NCBI GenBank assembly: GCA_965227145.1
Contig: OZ245730.1
Coordinates: 6,218,913 to 6,282,912 of the forward strand
DNA from: JACKAQ01 sp965227145
GTDB taxonomy: Bacteria; Calditrichota; Calditrichia; RBG-13-44-9; J075
DNA: 64,000 bases
Direction of reading: 5' to 3'
Shown in pieces: positions 18,437-26,337 of this stretch (positions are counted from its first letter, which is position 1; each line of letters opens with the position of its first letter). The translations under genes were made by a program, and so were the position numbers. Under the pieces are notes generated by a model. It was not told the DNA's origin and made no database searches. It saw only the letters and a list, made by a program, of their open reading frames with translations.

Positions 18437-18925
18437 ATGGGAACTCTTTTTGTTAAAACCGGCGAAATTGGTATTTCAAACGCACCCGGAGATGTAATCC
18501 GGACAGTTTTGGGTTCCTGTGTCGCCCTCATTTTTCTGGCACCAAAAACCCGGACGGTCGGATTGGCGCACATCGCATTGCCGGATTCCAAAATTGCCGA
18601 TCCGGATAAGCAAAATATTCAACCGGGACAATATGCGGATACTGCTGTACCGCACATGATTCAGGAATTCCAGCGCAAATATGGCGTCCAAAAACCGGGA
18701 GATCTGATCATCAAAATAACCGGCGGCGCAACCGTGATGGATCAGAGCGGGACGTTCAACATCGGAAAACGAAACGTGCTCGCTACCCGCAAAATGCTCT
18801 GGAAAAATCACCTCGCGCCCATTGCGGAAGAAGTTGGGGAAGATTACAGCCGTAAAGTTTCAATTGAAATTGAAACCGGCAGGGTTATTATTTCATCACC
18901 GGGAAAAGGGGAATGGGAAATATGA
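18437..18925 (+). CDS. cheD: Chemoreceptor glutamine deamidase CheD
   Basis: A 162-residue CheD. Cys28 in VLGSCVALIF and His45 in GLAHIALPD form the catalytic pair. CheD deamidates receptor glutamines and, in many bacteria, binds CheC/CheX-type phosphatases; a CheX-like gene follows two genes downstream. It starts two bases after the cheB stop and its TGA overlaps the following response-regulator ATG, so the genes form one translational unit. Confidence 0.95.
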   Translation: MGTLFVKTGEIGISNAPGDVIRTVLGSCVALIFLAPKTRTVGLAHIALPDSKIADPDKQNIQPGQYADTAVPHMIQEFQRKYGVQKPGDLIIKITGGATVMDQSGTFNIGKRNVLATRKMLWKNHLAPIAEEVGEDYSRKVSIEIETGRVIISSPGKGEWEI

Positions 18926-19311
18926 TTCAAAAAGTGTTGATCGCAGATGACTCCGCCATCGCACGTTCAATTGTGCGGCGGGTGCTGGAAGTTGCAGGAT
19001 TTGAAAATCTGGAAATCCGGGAAGCCGACTGTGGCGAAAAAGCGCTGGAAATGCTCAAACAATCTCCGGCGGAACTGGTACTGACAGATTTAAACATGCC
19101 ACAAATGGACGGTTTTCAATTGTTGCGGCGAATTAAAGCATCACCAAAACTGAACCAAGCCGAAGTGATTGTTATTTCCAGCATCGTTACCGAACAAAAA
19201 GTTCAGGAATTGAAATTAAACGGAGCGCTGGAAGTCTTCAAAAAACCGTTGGCAATGCCCGAAGTTTGCCAGTTCCTGACCGAATACCGCGACGGACTGA
19301 CATCCTTTTAG
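18922..19311 (+). CDS. cheY: CheY-type response regulator
   Basis: A 129-residue single receiver domain. Visible are the acidic pair in LIADDS (Asp9-Asp10), phospho-acceptor Asp56 in LTDLNMPQMDG, the conserved Ser at VISS and Lys in VFKKP. No output domain is present, so it acts as a diffusible signal from CheA. The ATG at 18922 overlaps the cheD stop (ATGA) and has AAAGGGGAATGGG upstream; an in-frame ATG at 18913 would place the ribosome site too close. The target (motor, pili or other) cannot be inferred because no flagellar or pilus gene is in the window. Confidence 0.92.
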   Translation: MIQKVLIADDSAIARSIVRRVLEVAGFENLEIREADCGEKALEMLKQSPAELVLTDLNMPQMDGFQLLRRIKASPKLNQAEVIVISSIVTEQKVQELKLNGALEVFKKPLAMPEVCQFLTEYRDGLTSF

Positions 19312-19390
19312 CCATACATCGTTCCGGAAAATACGATTGTTGAAAAAAATGTAAAATTATAAAAAACAATGGATTGTGAGGATAAATATT

Positions 19391-19882
19391 ATGGAATTAG
19401 TAACCGAAAAAATGCTCTCGGCTTTAAACGCGGCGCTTGCCGAAACGTTCGAAGGTTTGGCATTCGCCGAAGCCGAACCCTGCCAGCGGGTTGATATTTT
19501 ACCCAAGCCGGTTCAGGATTACCGGGTTGCCGTTATCGAATTGCAGCAGCCGTTTTCGGCAAAATTGTCCCTCTTTTTTGAGAAAGAACAGGCGGAGGAA
19601 TTGTTCGAAACCACCGTTGGATTAACCGCCGAAGACCCGCGAATTGTGGACGATATGCTCGGCGAATTTGCCAACACTATTTTTGGCTGCTTTGTGCGCA
19701 ACCTGCTCAATAATGGCGAATCGTTCAATCTGGGATACCCGAAATCGGGCAGCCAGGCACAGCGCATTGCCATGGAAGATGTGAGCAAAAGCATGCTGCT
19801 ATCCTGCGATGTGGACATGGAGCCGATTTACCTTAGCTTCAGCCACAACGCACCGCAAAATGATAGCGAAACCGCCGGATAG
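19391..19882 (+). CDS. CheX-like CheY-P phosphatase
   Basis: A 163-residue protein of the CheC/CheX/FliY fold. The motif GEFANTIFG contains Glu92-x-x-Asn95, the catalytic E-x-x-N pair of CheX phosphatases, with only one such motif as in CheX. The ATG at 19391 has GAGGATAAATATT upstream; a GTG-initiated frame from 19376 is less likely. The operon has no cheZ, so this gene is the natural candidate for switching off the neighbouring CheY. Family assignment rests on this motif and on gene position. Confidence 0.78.
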   Translation: MELVTEKMLSALNAALAETFEGLAFAEAEPCQRVDILPKPVQDYRVAVIELQQPFSAKLSLFFEKEQAEELFETTVGLTAEDPRIVDDMLGEFANTIFGCFVRNLLNNGESFNLGYPKSGSQAQRIAMEDVSKSMLLSCDVDMEPIYLSFSHNAPQNDSETAG

Positions 19883-19949
19883 ATTTTTCCCCGCTCGACA
19901 TTGCTGAACATTTTCGGTATATTTCCATATCGGTTTTACACACTGAAAA

Positions 19950-20621
19950 ATGTTGGCAAAAGCTATGAAAAAACAATACCTTGAGCCCGGATTTTTTGTC
20001 GATAGCGATCACCCGGAAGTGATCGCTTTTGCGAAAAAAACAGCCGACAGCGACCGCGATCCGCAGCAACTTGCGGTGTCCCTTTTTTACGCCATCCGCG
20101 ACGGGTGGCGATACGATCCCTACCAAATCGACCTTTCAGAAACGGCCATGAAAGCCAGCCATTTGCTCACCCGCAACCACGGATATTGCATCGAAAAAGC
20201 CTGTTTGCTGGCGGCGGCCGCGCGGGTGTTGGGCATCCCGTCGCGATTGGGATTTGCCAACGTCCGCAACCACATCGGCACGGAAAAGTTGGAAAAAATG
20301 CTTCAAACCGATGTGCTGGTTTTCCACGGATACACGGAATTATATCTCGATAATTGTTGGTTGAAAGCCACGCCCGCTTTCAACCGGCAACTATGCGACA
20401 GGCTAAACGTGGCACCGCTGGAATTCGATGGAAAAACGGATTCACTGTTTCAGCAATACGCTGCGGATGGCGGGAAATTTATGGAATATTTGCACGATTA
20501 CGGCACCTTTGCGGATGTTCCGCGCGATCTGTTCATCACCGAATTAAGACGCCACTACCCGCATTTATTTGAGCCGCAGCAACCGGGCGAAAACCTGCCG
20601 GTCATCATTTCCGGGTTGTAA
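19950..20621 (+). CDS. Transglutaminase-like cysteine protease-fold protein
   Basis: A 223-residue cytoplasmic protein (no signal peptide). The transglutaminase-like core is visible: NHGYCIEKACLLAAAARVLGIPSRLGFANV, with the nucleophilic Cys near residue 75, and FHGYTELYLDNCWLKATPAFN with the catalytic His near 130. This subfamily (GYC-x-x-[KE]) is widespread and of unknown substrate; peptide hydrolysis or crosslinking is possible. It lies 67 bases after the CheX-like gene on the same strand and may be the last gene of the chemosensory operon. A second Met at 19965 is an alternative start; neither has a strong ribosome site. Confidence 0.75.
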   Translation: MLAKAMKKQYLEPGFFVDSDHPEVIAFAKKTADSDRDPQQLAVSLFYAIRDGWRYDPYQIDLSETAMKASHLLTRNHGYCIEKACLLAAAARVLGIPSRLGFANVRNHIGTEKLEKMLQTDVLVFHGYTELYLDNCWLKATPAFNRQLCDRLNVAPLEFDGKTDSLFQQYAADGGKFMEYLHDYGTFADVPRDLFITELRRHYPHLFEPQQPGENLPVIISGL

Positions 20622-20734
20622 CATCACGCCAAGTTCTGCGCTGCCAATTTTTTTGGGGCTGAATACAGCTAATTTGGGAATTCAAAATTTTCAGCTGTGA
20701 AAACGATTACCGGCGCGACCATTCTCGGAATTGA

Positions 20735-20763
20735 TTGACAATCCCACCACCGGGTGATTACAT
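20735..20763 (+). promoter_or_regulatory. Sigma70-type promoter for the DUF481 gene
   Basis: TTGACA at 20735-20740 is followed after 17 bases by TTACAT at 20758-20763. Both spacing and -35 box match the consensus. Transcription would begin near 20770, which rules out translation from 20735 and supports a start at 20792 or 20813. Confidence 0.6.
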
Positions 20764-20812
20764 TTTCCCGCAACTGACGGATTTTTTGATGATGAAAACG
20801 GAGCTTTTTTTC

Positions 20813-21583
20813 ATGCAGAATAAAGTGTTGAAGCTGTTGTTATTTCTGATGTTACCGGCCCAAATAGCTTTTGCGCAGGTGAATACCGAGGCATTGCGGA
20901 AACAGGATGCCGCCGAAGGGTGGAGCGCCAATTTTTCGTTCGATATGGCATACAACGCCGGCAACTCGGAATATTTGAAATTGAAAGCCGGCTCACGGAT
21001 TGACGTCAAATTTACGCCGTTTTCCGCGTTTTTGGTGGGCAATTATCAGCGCGGTTTAGAGGCAAATGAGCTGTTTATCAACAAAGCGTTTGTGCACGGG
21101 CGATTGATGCGCAGCGTTTTTGGCAGTCAACAGGCGGAGGTTTTTCTCCAAAAAGAATTCAACGATTTTATCAAATTGAAAGACCGGGAATTGGCCGGCG
21201 GCGGGTTGCGTTTTCAGCTGGTCAATCAGGATTCCGCCAAACAATCCATTGTTGCGCATTTGGGTGTTGGCATTATGTGGGAACACGAATCGCTGGATTT
21301 GGAAACATCGGTTCAGGATAAAAACCAGTTTCGCTCAACCAATTATCTTTCTGTCCGCTGGCGAATTGACGAACGGCTGCGATTTTTGGTGATCGGCTAT
21401 TTTCAGCCGTCGCTGGAACGCAGCAGCGATTACCGCTTACTGTCCGAAAGCACGCTGGCGTTCAACCTGACCAAACAGGTGGTTTTCCGCACATCGGTCA
21501 ATTACCGGCGCGATAACGAACCGCCCGCAGGTGTAAAATCGTATGATCTGGAGTTGAGTAACGGTATTAGTGTGCTATTTTAG
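20813..21583 (+). CDS. DUF481-family outer-membrane protein
   Basis: About 256 residues from the ATG at 20813. MQNKVLKLLLFLMLPAQIAF followed by AQ is a signal peptide with cleavage after AFA. The mature part shows alternating beta strands: SANFSFDMAYNAGNSEYLKL (typical of DUF481, where a GN-[ST] turn follows the first strand), and it ends SYDLELSNGISVLF with a terminal Phe, as in outer-membrane barrels. DUF481 proteins include salt-induced YdiY of E. coli; their function is not established. CGGAGC lies nine bases before this ATG. An upstream ATG pair at 20789/20792 is an alternative. The gene has its own promoter. Confidence 0.82.
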   Translation: MQNKVLKLLLFLMLPAQIAFAQVNTEALRKQDAAEGWSANFSFDMAYNAGNSEYLKLKAGSRIDVKFTPFSAFLVGNYQRGLEANELFINKAFVHGRLMRSVFGSQQAEVFLQKEFNDFIKLKDRELAGGGLRFQLVNQDSAKQSIVAHLGVGIMWEHESLDLETSVQDKNQFRSTNYLSVRWRIDERLRFLVIGYFQPSLERSSDYRLLSESTLAFNLTKQVVFRTSVNYRRDNEPPAGVKSYDLELSNGISVLF

Positions 21584-21586
21584 GCA

Positions 21587-21622
21587 TAAAAAAACCGTGC
21601 AAATTTTGAGAATCTGCACGGT
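21587..21622 (-). terminator. Intrinsic terminator after prfB
   Basis: On the minus strand ACCGTGCA and TGCACGGT form an 8-bp stem (21615-21622 with 21594-21601) followed by a run of seven T. It lies between the convergent DUF481 and prfB genes and would stop prfB transcription; an A-run/T-poor flank makes it weaker for the other strand. Confidence 0.85.
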
Positions 21623-21645
21623 CAAAAGTTGATAAAAAATATCTG

Positions 21646-22756
21646 CTATTCTTTCACCAGTTCCGGCGCTTTCAGCAAATACGAATAAATAAAATCATCA
21701 ATTTCGCCATCCATAACCCGTTGGGTGTCGCCGGTTTCGTGGCTGGTGCGGTGGTCTTTCACCATCTGATACGGGTGAAAAACGTATGAGCGAATCTGGT
21801 TTCCCCAGCCGATATCCGTTTTGCTGTCTTCCAGTTTTTGCTGTTTCGCGCGCTCTTCATCCAGCTTTTTCTGATACAGCCGCGCATTGAGAATTTTCAT
21901 TGCGTTGGCTTTGTTTTTATGCTGGGAACGCTCACTTTGGCAGGTGACCACAATTCCCGATGGGATGTGGGTAATCCGCACCGCGGAATCGGTCCGGTTA
22001 ACGTGCTGGCCGCCCGCACCGCTGGCGCGATACGTATCGATCCGCAAATCATTCGGGTTTACTTCAACTTCAATTTCTTCGTCAATTTCCGGCAGCACAA
22101 AAACGGATGCAAACGATGTGTGCCGTCTCCCGTTGGAATCGAACGGCGAGATCCGCACCAACCGGTGCACGCCCAATTCCGATTTCAGGTATCCGAAAGC
22201 AAAACGCCCTTTTATTTCGATGGTGACGCTTTTGATGCCCGCTTCATCGCCGGGTAAAATATCCAGCGTTTCGGTTTTGAAGCCCTGGCGTTCCGACCAG
22301 CGCAAAAACATGCGCATGAGCATTTGCGCCCAATCCTGGCTTTCGGTTCCGCCCGCGCCCGGATGAATCGTCAAAATTGCGTTTTTCTGATCTTCGGGTT
22401 GCCCCAACAGACCGCGTAATTCCAGGTTTTTTACGGACTTGAGCAACGCTTCGCTCTGCTTTGCCAATGCTTCCAGCTCGTCAGTATCGTTGGCGTCTGC
22501 GGCCATTTCCAGCATCAAATCCATATCTTCCAACTGCTGAAAATGACCCTTCCAGTCGTTCACCCGTTCTTTAATATCGCTCAGTTGTTTGAGGGTTTTT
22601 TGGGCGGTTTCGGGGGAGTTCCAAAATTCGGGATCTGTGGTTATGCGCTCTAATTCTTCCGCTTTTTGTTGCAGCGAATCAACATCAAAGATACCCCCGG
22701 AGATTCACCAACATCTCGCGGGATTCGTTGAGCCGCGCTTTAATTTCTTCAACCAT
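21646..22756 (-). CDS. prfB: Peptide chain release factor 2 with programmed +1 frameshift
   Basis: Translation starts at ATG 22756 (GGGAGAACGGT upstream) and reads 23 codons to CTT TGA at 22690-22685. The sequence CGGGGGTATCTTTGAT is the classical RF2 frameshift site: an internal Shine-Dalgarno-like GGGGG, then CUU and an in-frame UGA. Skipping one base continues in the second frame as DVDSLQQKAEELERI and so on to 21646, giving about 369 residues. The anticodon-like SPF motif is in RISPFDSNGRRHTS and the catalytic GGQ in SGAGGQHVNRTDS. RF2 ends translation at UGA and UAA; low RF2 raises frameshifting, an autoregulatory loop. It follows the SpoIID-like gene with a 13-base gap. Confidence 0.97.
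22685..22699 (-). promoter_or_regulatory. RF2 programmed frameshift site
   Basis: Minus strand GGGGGTATCTTTGA: the slippery CUU followed by UGA, with a GGGGG element a few bases upstream that pairs with 16S rRNA. This layout is the conserved recoding signal of bacterial prfB genes. Confidence 0.95.
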
Positions 22757-22769
22757 ACCGTTCTCCCGT

Positions 22770-24386
22770 TTATTTCTTGTCCAGATTTATGTCGTAAATC
22801 GAGCGAATCTGGCACGATTCAAAATAGTGTTCCAGAATTTGTTCGCTGGTAAAGCCTTCCATTGCCATTACCGCACCGCCGGTTTTGCACATGCCCACGC
22901 CGTGCCCCTGTCCGGCACCCACAAATGTAAAATTGATCGGCGTTCCGGTGTCATCCAAATCCCGTTCAACAACAAAACAGGAGCTTGGCAGATAATCATA
23001 AGACAGCGCTTCGCGGATGTTCAACTGCCCGCGAATCCGGTAATTTTTCAGGCTGCCGATAAGCTCAATCTCAAAAAGCCGACCGGAACGTCCCCGGCTG
23101 ATGGGAATGATTTCGAACAAAATGCCGATATCTTCACCGGTTTTTTTGCGGATGATATCTTCCAGTTCCCGGCGGGAATAATCAACTTCCCAGCGGAAAA
23201 ATTTTTTGACGCGCTCCAGCGATGGCGGCAGTTTACGCCCTTTCAGGTTGCACCACGTTTCCGGTCGCGATTCGATCCAGCTGCTGACCATTTTTTCGTT
23301 TTGCAACGAAGTAAAGGTTTCCGGAACGGTGTGCCAGTCGTATTTCCCGAGAAAATGCGCTTCGTCGCTGCTTTCGGTTGCCGCGTGGGAATCTTCCGTG
23401 TGACCGCCGCAAATCAGGTGAAACGGCGTATCGCGGATGTGATCGTCCAGAAAAATAACCTGTCCGGCAGTTTCCTGCACCGCTTTGATGATGTTTTCGT
23501 CATCAAAATCCGTCCCGAAATAGCGCAGGGTTTCGCCAATATTGGTGTAATCGAACGGATCGCCGAGGCACTGGTGGTTGATGCGTGCCATTGCTTCGCT
23601 GCGGCAAACAATTGCCAGCGCTTTGGAAAATTCCGGTGGCAAATCCGAACCGATTTCCGAATGGATCACCCGTTCCAGATATAGTTCCAGCGGCACTTCG
23701 CTGATGGCCATCAGGTTCCCGTTGATATCCAGCCGGAATTCCAGAATTCCGTTGAACACCTGGTCGGCGTAATAATCGCGTTGCAACACATCATCAAATG
23801 TGCGTACCGCAAAAATTTTGATTTTACTATTGAGGTCTTTGGGAATGATGCGCAAAACATCTTTAACTTCGGTCGATTTGTCGTATTCTGCGTCAAACGC
23901 TTCCAACTGTCCGCCCGGCGCTTTGTCGCGGTGTTTTTCCACATACGGAATAAATTCCGGCTGAAACCGTTTGAACGCTTTGCGTGCAGCGATATCTGTC
24001 GGGTAATTGCCGGCAACCACCACATATTTGGTGTTGTTATTCACCTGGCGTTTGTCCAGATTGATGCTGCCGCCCAATACTCTCAGCTCCGCAGATTTGT
24101 CAATCAGTTGTGCTGATTTCAATTTCTGCTCCGCCATATCTTTTTTGAAAGATTCGTAGAGCACCAAAAAATAATGCTCTTTACCGGGCTTGCTATCTTT
24201 GATTTTTATTCGCCATTTCAGGTCTGTTTTGATATTATCTATCAAAGGTTTGTTTTCGCCATCAACCAGCGAAAATGCACCCATAACGCGAAAATCGATA
24301 TGTTCCTGATCTTTGAATAAACCGATCCGAAAGACAGGCTGGTTGTTCGTGGATTTGAGATGGATCGCATGAGCGCTGTTTGACAT
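22770..24386 (-). CDS. SpoIID/LytB-domain protein
   Basis: A 538-residue protein. The SpoIID domain is recognised by SEVPLELYLERVIHSEIG, then PPEFSKALAIVCRSEAMARI, ICGGHTEDS and, near the C-terminus, FVGAGQGHGVGMCKTGGAVMA with EQILEHYF. In spore-formers SpoIID is a lytic transglycosylase that cleaves denuded glycan strands; in non-sporulators the role of homologues is poorly known. About 200 residues precede the domain and include a lysine-rich, SPOR-like stretch (KYVVVAGNYPTDIAARKAF). No signal peptide is visible at the N-terminus (MSNSAHAIHLKST), which is odd for a wall enzyme. It lies upstream of prfB and is probably co-transcribed with it. Confidence 0.85.
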   Translation of the reverse strand: MSNSAHAIHLKSTNNQPVFRIGLFKDQEHIDFRVMGAFSLVDGENKPLIDNIKTDLKWRIKIKDSKPGKEHYFLVLYESFKKDMAEQKLKSAQLIDKSAELRVLGGSINLDKRQVNNNTKYVVVAGNYPTDIAARKAFKRFQPEFIPYVEKHRDKAPGGQLEAFDAEYDKSTEVKDVLRIIPKDLNSKIKIFAVRTFDDVLQRDYYADQVFNGILEFRLDINGNLMAISEVPLELYLERVIHSEIGSDLPPEFSKALAIVCRSEAMARINHQCLGDPFDYTNIGETLRYFGTDFDDENIIKAVQETAGQVIFLDDHIRDTPFHLICGGHTEDSHAATESSDEAHFLGKYDWHTVPETFTSLQNEKMVSSWIESRPETWCNLKGRKLPPSLERVKKFFRWEVDYSRRELEDIIRKKTGEDIGILFEIIPISRGRSGRLFEIELIGSLKNYRIRGQLNIREALSYDYLPSSCFVVERDLDDTGTPINFTFVGAGQGHGVGMCKTGGAVMAMEGFTSEQILEHYFESCQIRSIYDINLDKK

Positions 24387-24690
24387 ATCGTAACTCTTTG
24401 GTTTTGGTAAAGTTAGTAAAATAATTCATTTATTATTGCCGGAAACAGCTTTGGAATTTTCAGTAAAAATCGATTGCTGAGCCGTTCCGGTGCCGGTTGA
24501 TACCGCTGATTAATTATGTTTATGGCAATCTGCCAGAACATAGTTTAGCTGGGTAAGATAGCGTCATTTTGCTAAAAAATCAAGTTTTAGATGCGCCAAA
24601 GCATCGCATAAAAAAAATCTCCCGATAAAAAATTGATTTTACGTTGCTATTTTGTTATGTTGACGGGTTATCGCTGATGGAGAAGCCTTT
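24387..24690. other. Divergent intergenic region
   Basis: About 300 AT-rich bases between the SpoIID-like gene (minus) and the solute-binding protein gene (plus). A plausible promoter for the plus side is listed separately. No gene or conserved RNA was recognised. Confidence 0.6.
24633..24661 (+). promoter_or_regulatory. Possible promoter of the solute-binding protein/kinase operon
   Basis: TTGATT at 24633 and TATGTT at 24656 are separated by 17 bases and lie about 30 bases before the TTG start. The match is moderate. Confidence 0.4.
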
Positions 24691-26337
24691 TTGAGAAACA
24701 GGGGAAGCATATTCTGGTTGCTGTTTTGCATGCTGACGGCGGTGTATGGGCAAAGCCTGTCAACACCCGGCCAATCAACAACGGCAACTTATGGCGATCG
24801 CCTGATTTACGGGGCGATCCGGCAAAACCAATTTTCGATCAATCCTTTTGAAATAGACTCCGACATTCAAAAAACCGCTGTTCAGCTCGTTTTTGGCTAC
24901 GGTTTGCTCAAAACACCCGGAAAAATTGCCGCGCCGCCAACGCTCATCGAGAAGCATTTTGCCAGCGCCGATTTCCGGATTTGGCGAATCCTCATCAAAC
25001 GCAGCGTGGTTTTCCAAAATAACCAGATTTTGCGCAATGCCGATGTCCGGTTCACTTTCAACTTGCTCCGGCGATTCGGGGGGCATGTGCTTAACCGCAG
25101 GCTGGATTTCAAAAACATCAGCAACATCGAAACCAACGGCGACCTCGAAGTCATCTTCACATTAAAAGAACCCGACGAAAATTTTCTGGAAACGCTGGCG
25201 GATGTGCCCATCGTTTCCGCGGATTATTACGCAGAAATGATGACGCTGGGCTATCGCCTGTTCGATGAAATTCAGCCGATGGGAATGGGACCGTTCCAGA
25301 TTGTTTACCAAACCCGCGACCTGATCATGTTGCGGTATCACCTGCAATACATTTACGGACGCCCGTTTCTGGAAGAAATACGACTGCGCTTTTACAACGA
25401 TGAACAATCGCTGATTGACGCGCTGGTGAATGGCGAAATCGATTACATCGAATTTCCCGATCGCAACACCACAGACCGGCTGCTGGAACTGATGCGCACC
25501 CGCATCAACGTGTTTTTAACGCCGCGACCGGAAGCCAAATTATATGTGTTGCTGTTCAATGTGCAACACGGCGCGTTGAAAGATGCCAGCGTTCGCCGCG
25601 CGATAAATCTGGCGATTCACAAAGAAAATATCGTCGAGCGATTCGCAAAATCCATCGGCGAGGTGAGCCATTCGCTGTTCCCGGACGATTCGCCGCATTT
25701 CAAACGGGAATTTTTTACGGATCGCTACCGCCCGCGCGAATCCATCCAATTGCTGAAAGCCACCGGCTGGCAATACAATCGCCAATCGATGATGATCGAA
25801 AAAAACGGTCAACCGCTCACATTCAAGCTGTTTTTTGCGGAAAACTCCGAGTTGGAGCAAAATTTGGCCCGGGCGATCAAGCTTAATCTGGCGGAAATAA
25901 ATGTGAACGTTCAGCCGTTCCCGGTTTCGCCGGATGCCAAAGATCGCCTGCTCAGCAACAGCGAATACGAGGCGATGATTTATTCCTATACTTACGATCC
26001 GGATTATCCCTTCAGCGCGGCGGAAGATTTTTTCGAGAATGTGCTCGGCGCGGAGCAAAACGTTCCCAATTATCGCAACGCATATTTGAGTCAACTGTTC
26101 GACCTCGTTCGTGACGTTCCGGCCAAACACGAAAACGCGCTCGAACGGCTGCAATATTATCTCAATCGCGAAACACCGGCCACATTTTTATTTTTCGATA
26201 ACGATATTTTGATCGGGCTGGACAAACGTTTTGCATCGTTCCGCGATGTGGTGCGCACCCGCGACAAACGTATGTTCTTCCGGCTCAATCCCATCGAAAA
26301 CTGGTTTGTACCCAAAAACCTGCAGAAATACCCATGA
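24691..26337 (+). CDS. Family 5 (DppA/OppA-type) extracellular solute-binding protein
   Basis: A 548-residue periplasmic protein. The start is TTG with GGAG nine bases upstream; the first 22 residues (GSIFWLLFCMLTAVYGQ) are a signal peptide. Family 5 features are visible: VVFQNNQILRNADVRFTFNLL (the usual ADDV-x-F-[ST] strand), SVRRAINLAIHKENIVERF and the late PRESIQLLKATGWQYN. Such proteins bind peptides or oligosaccharides for ABC importers. No permease or ATPase follows; instead its stop overlaps the ATG of a histidine kinase, suggesting it serves as a ligand-presenting sensor component. Confidence 0.88.
   Translation: MRNRGSIFWLLFCMLTAVYGQSLSTPGQSTTATYGDRLIYGAIRQNQFSINPFEIDSDIQKTAVQLVFGYGLLKTPGKIAAPPTLIEKHFASADFRIWRILIKRSVVFQNNQILRNADVRFTFNLLRRFGGHVLNRRLDFKNISNIETNGDLEVIFTLKEPDENFLETLADVPIVSADYYAEMMTLGYRLFDEIQPMGMGPFQIVYQTRDLIMLRYHLQYIYGRPFLEEIRLRFYNDEQSLIDALVNGEIDYIEFPDRNTTDRLLELMRTRINVFLTPRPEAKLYVLLFNVQHGALKDASVRRAINLAIHKENIVERFAKSIGEVSHSLFPDDSPHFKREFFTDRYRPRESIQLLKATGWQYNRQSMMIEKNGQPLTFKLFFAENSELEQNLARAIKLNLAEINVNVQPFPVSPDAKDRLLSNSEYEAMIYSYTYDPDYPFSAAEDFFENVLGAEQNVPNYRNAYLSQLFDLVRDVPAKHENALERLQYYLNRETPATFLFFDNDILIGLDKRFASFRDVVRTRDKRMFFRLNPIENWFVPKNLQKYP

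Noticed and set aside
20735..20812. Upstream start for the DUF481 protein at 20735
   Set aside because: This position coincides with the -35 box of a good promoter, and the extra residues would bury the signal peptide.
22728..23684. Plus-strand 318-residue open frame
   Set aside because: Antisense to the SpoIID-domain gene and to the prfB start; no coding motifs.
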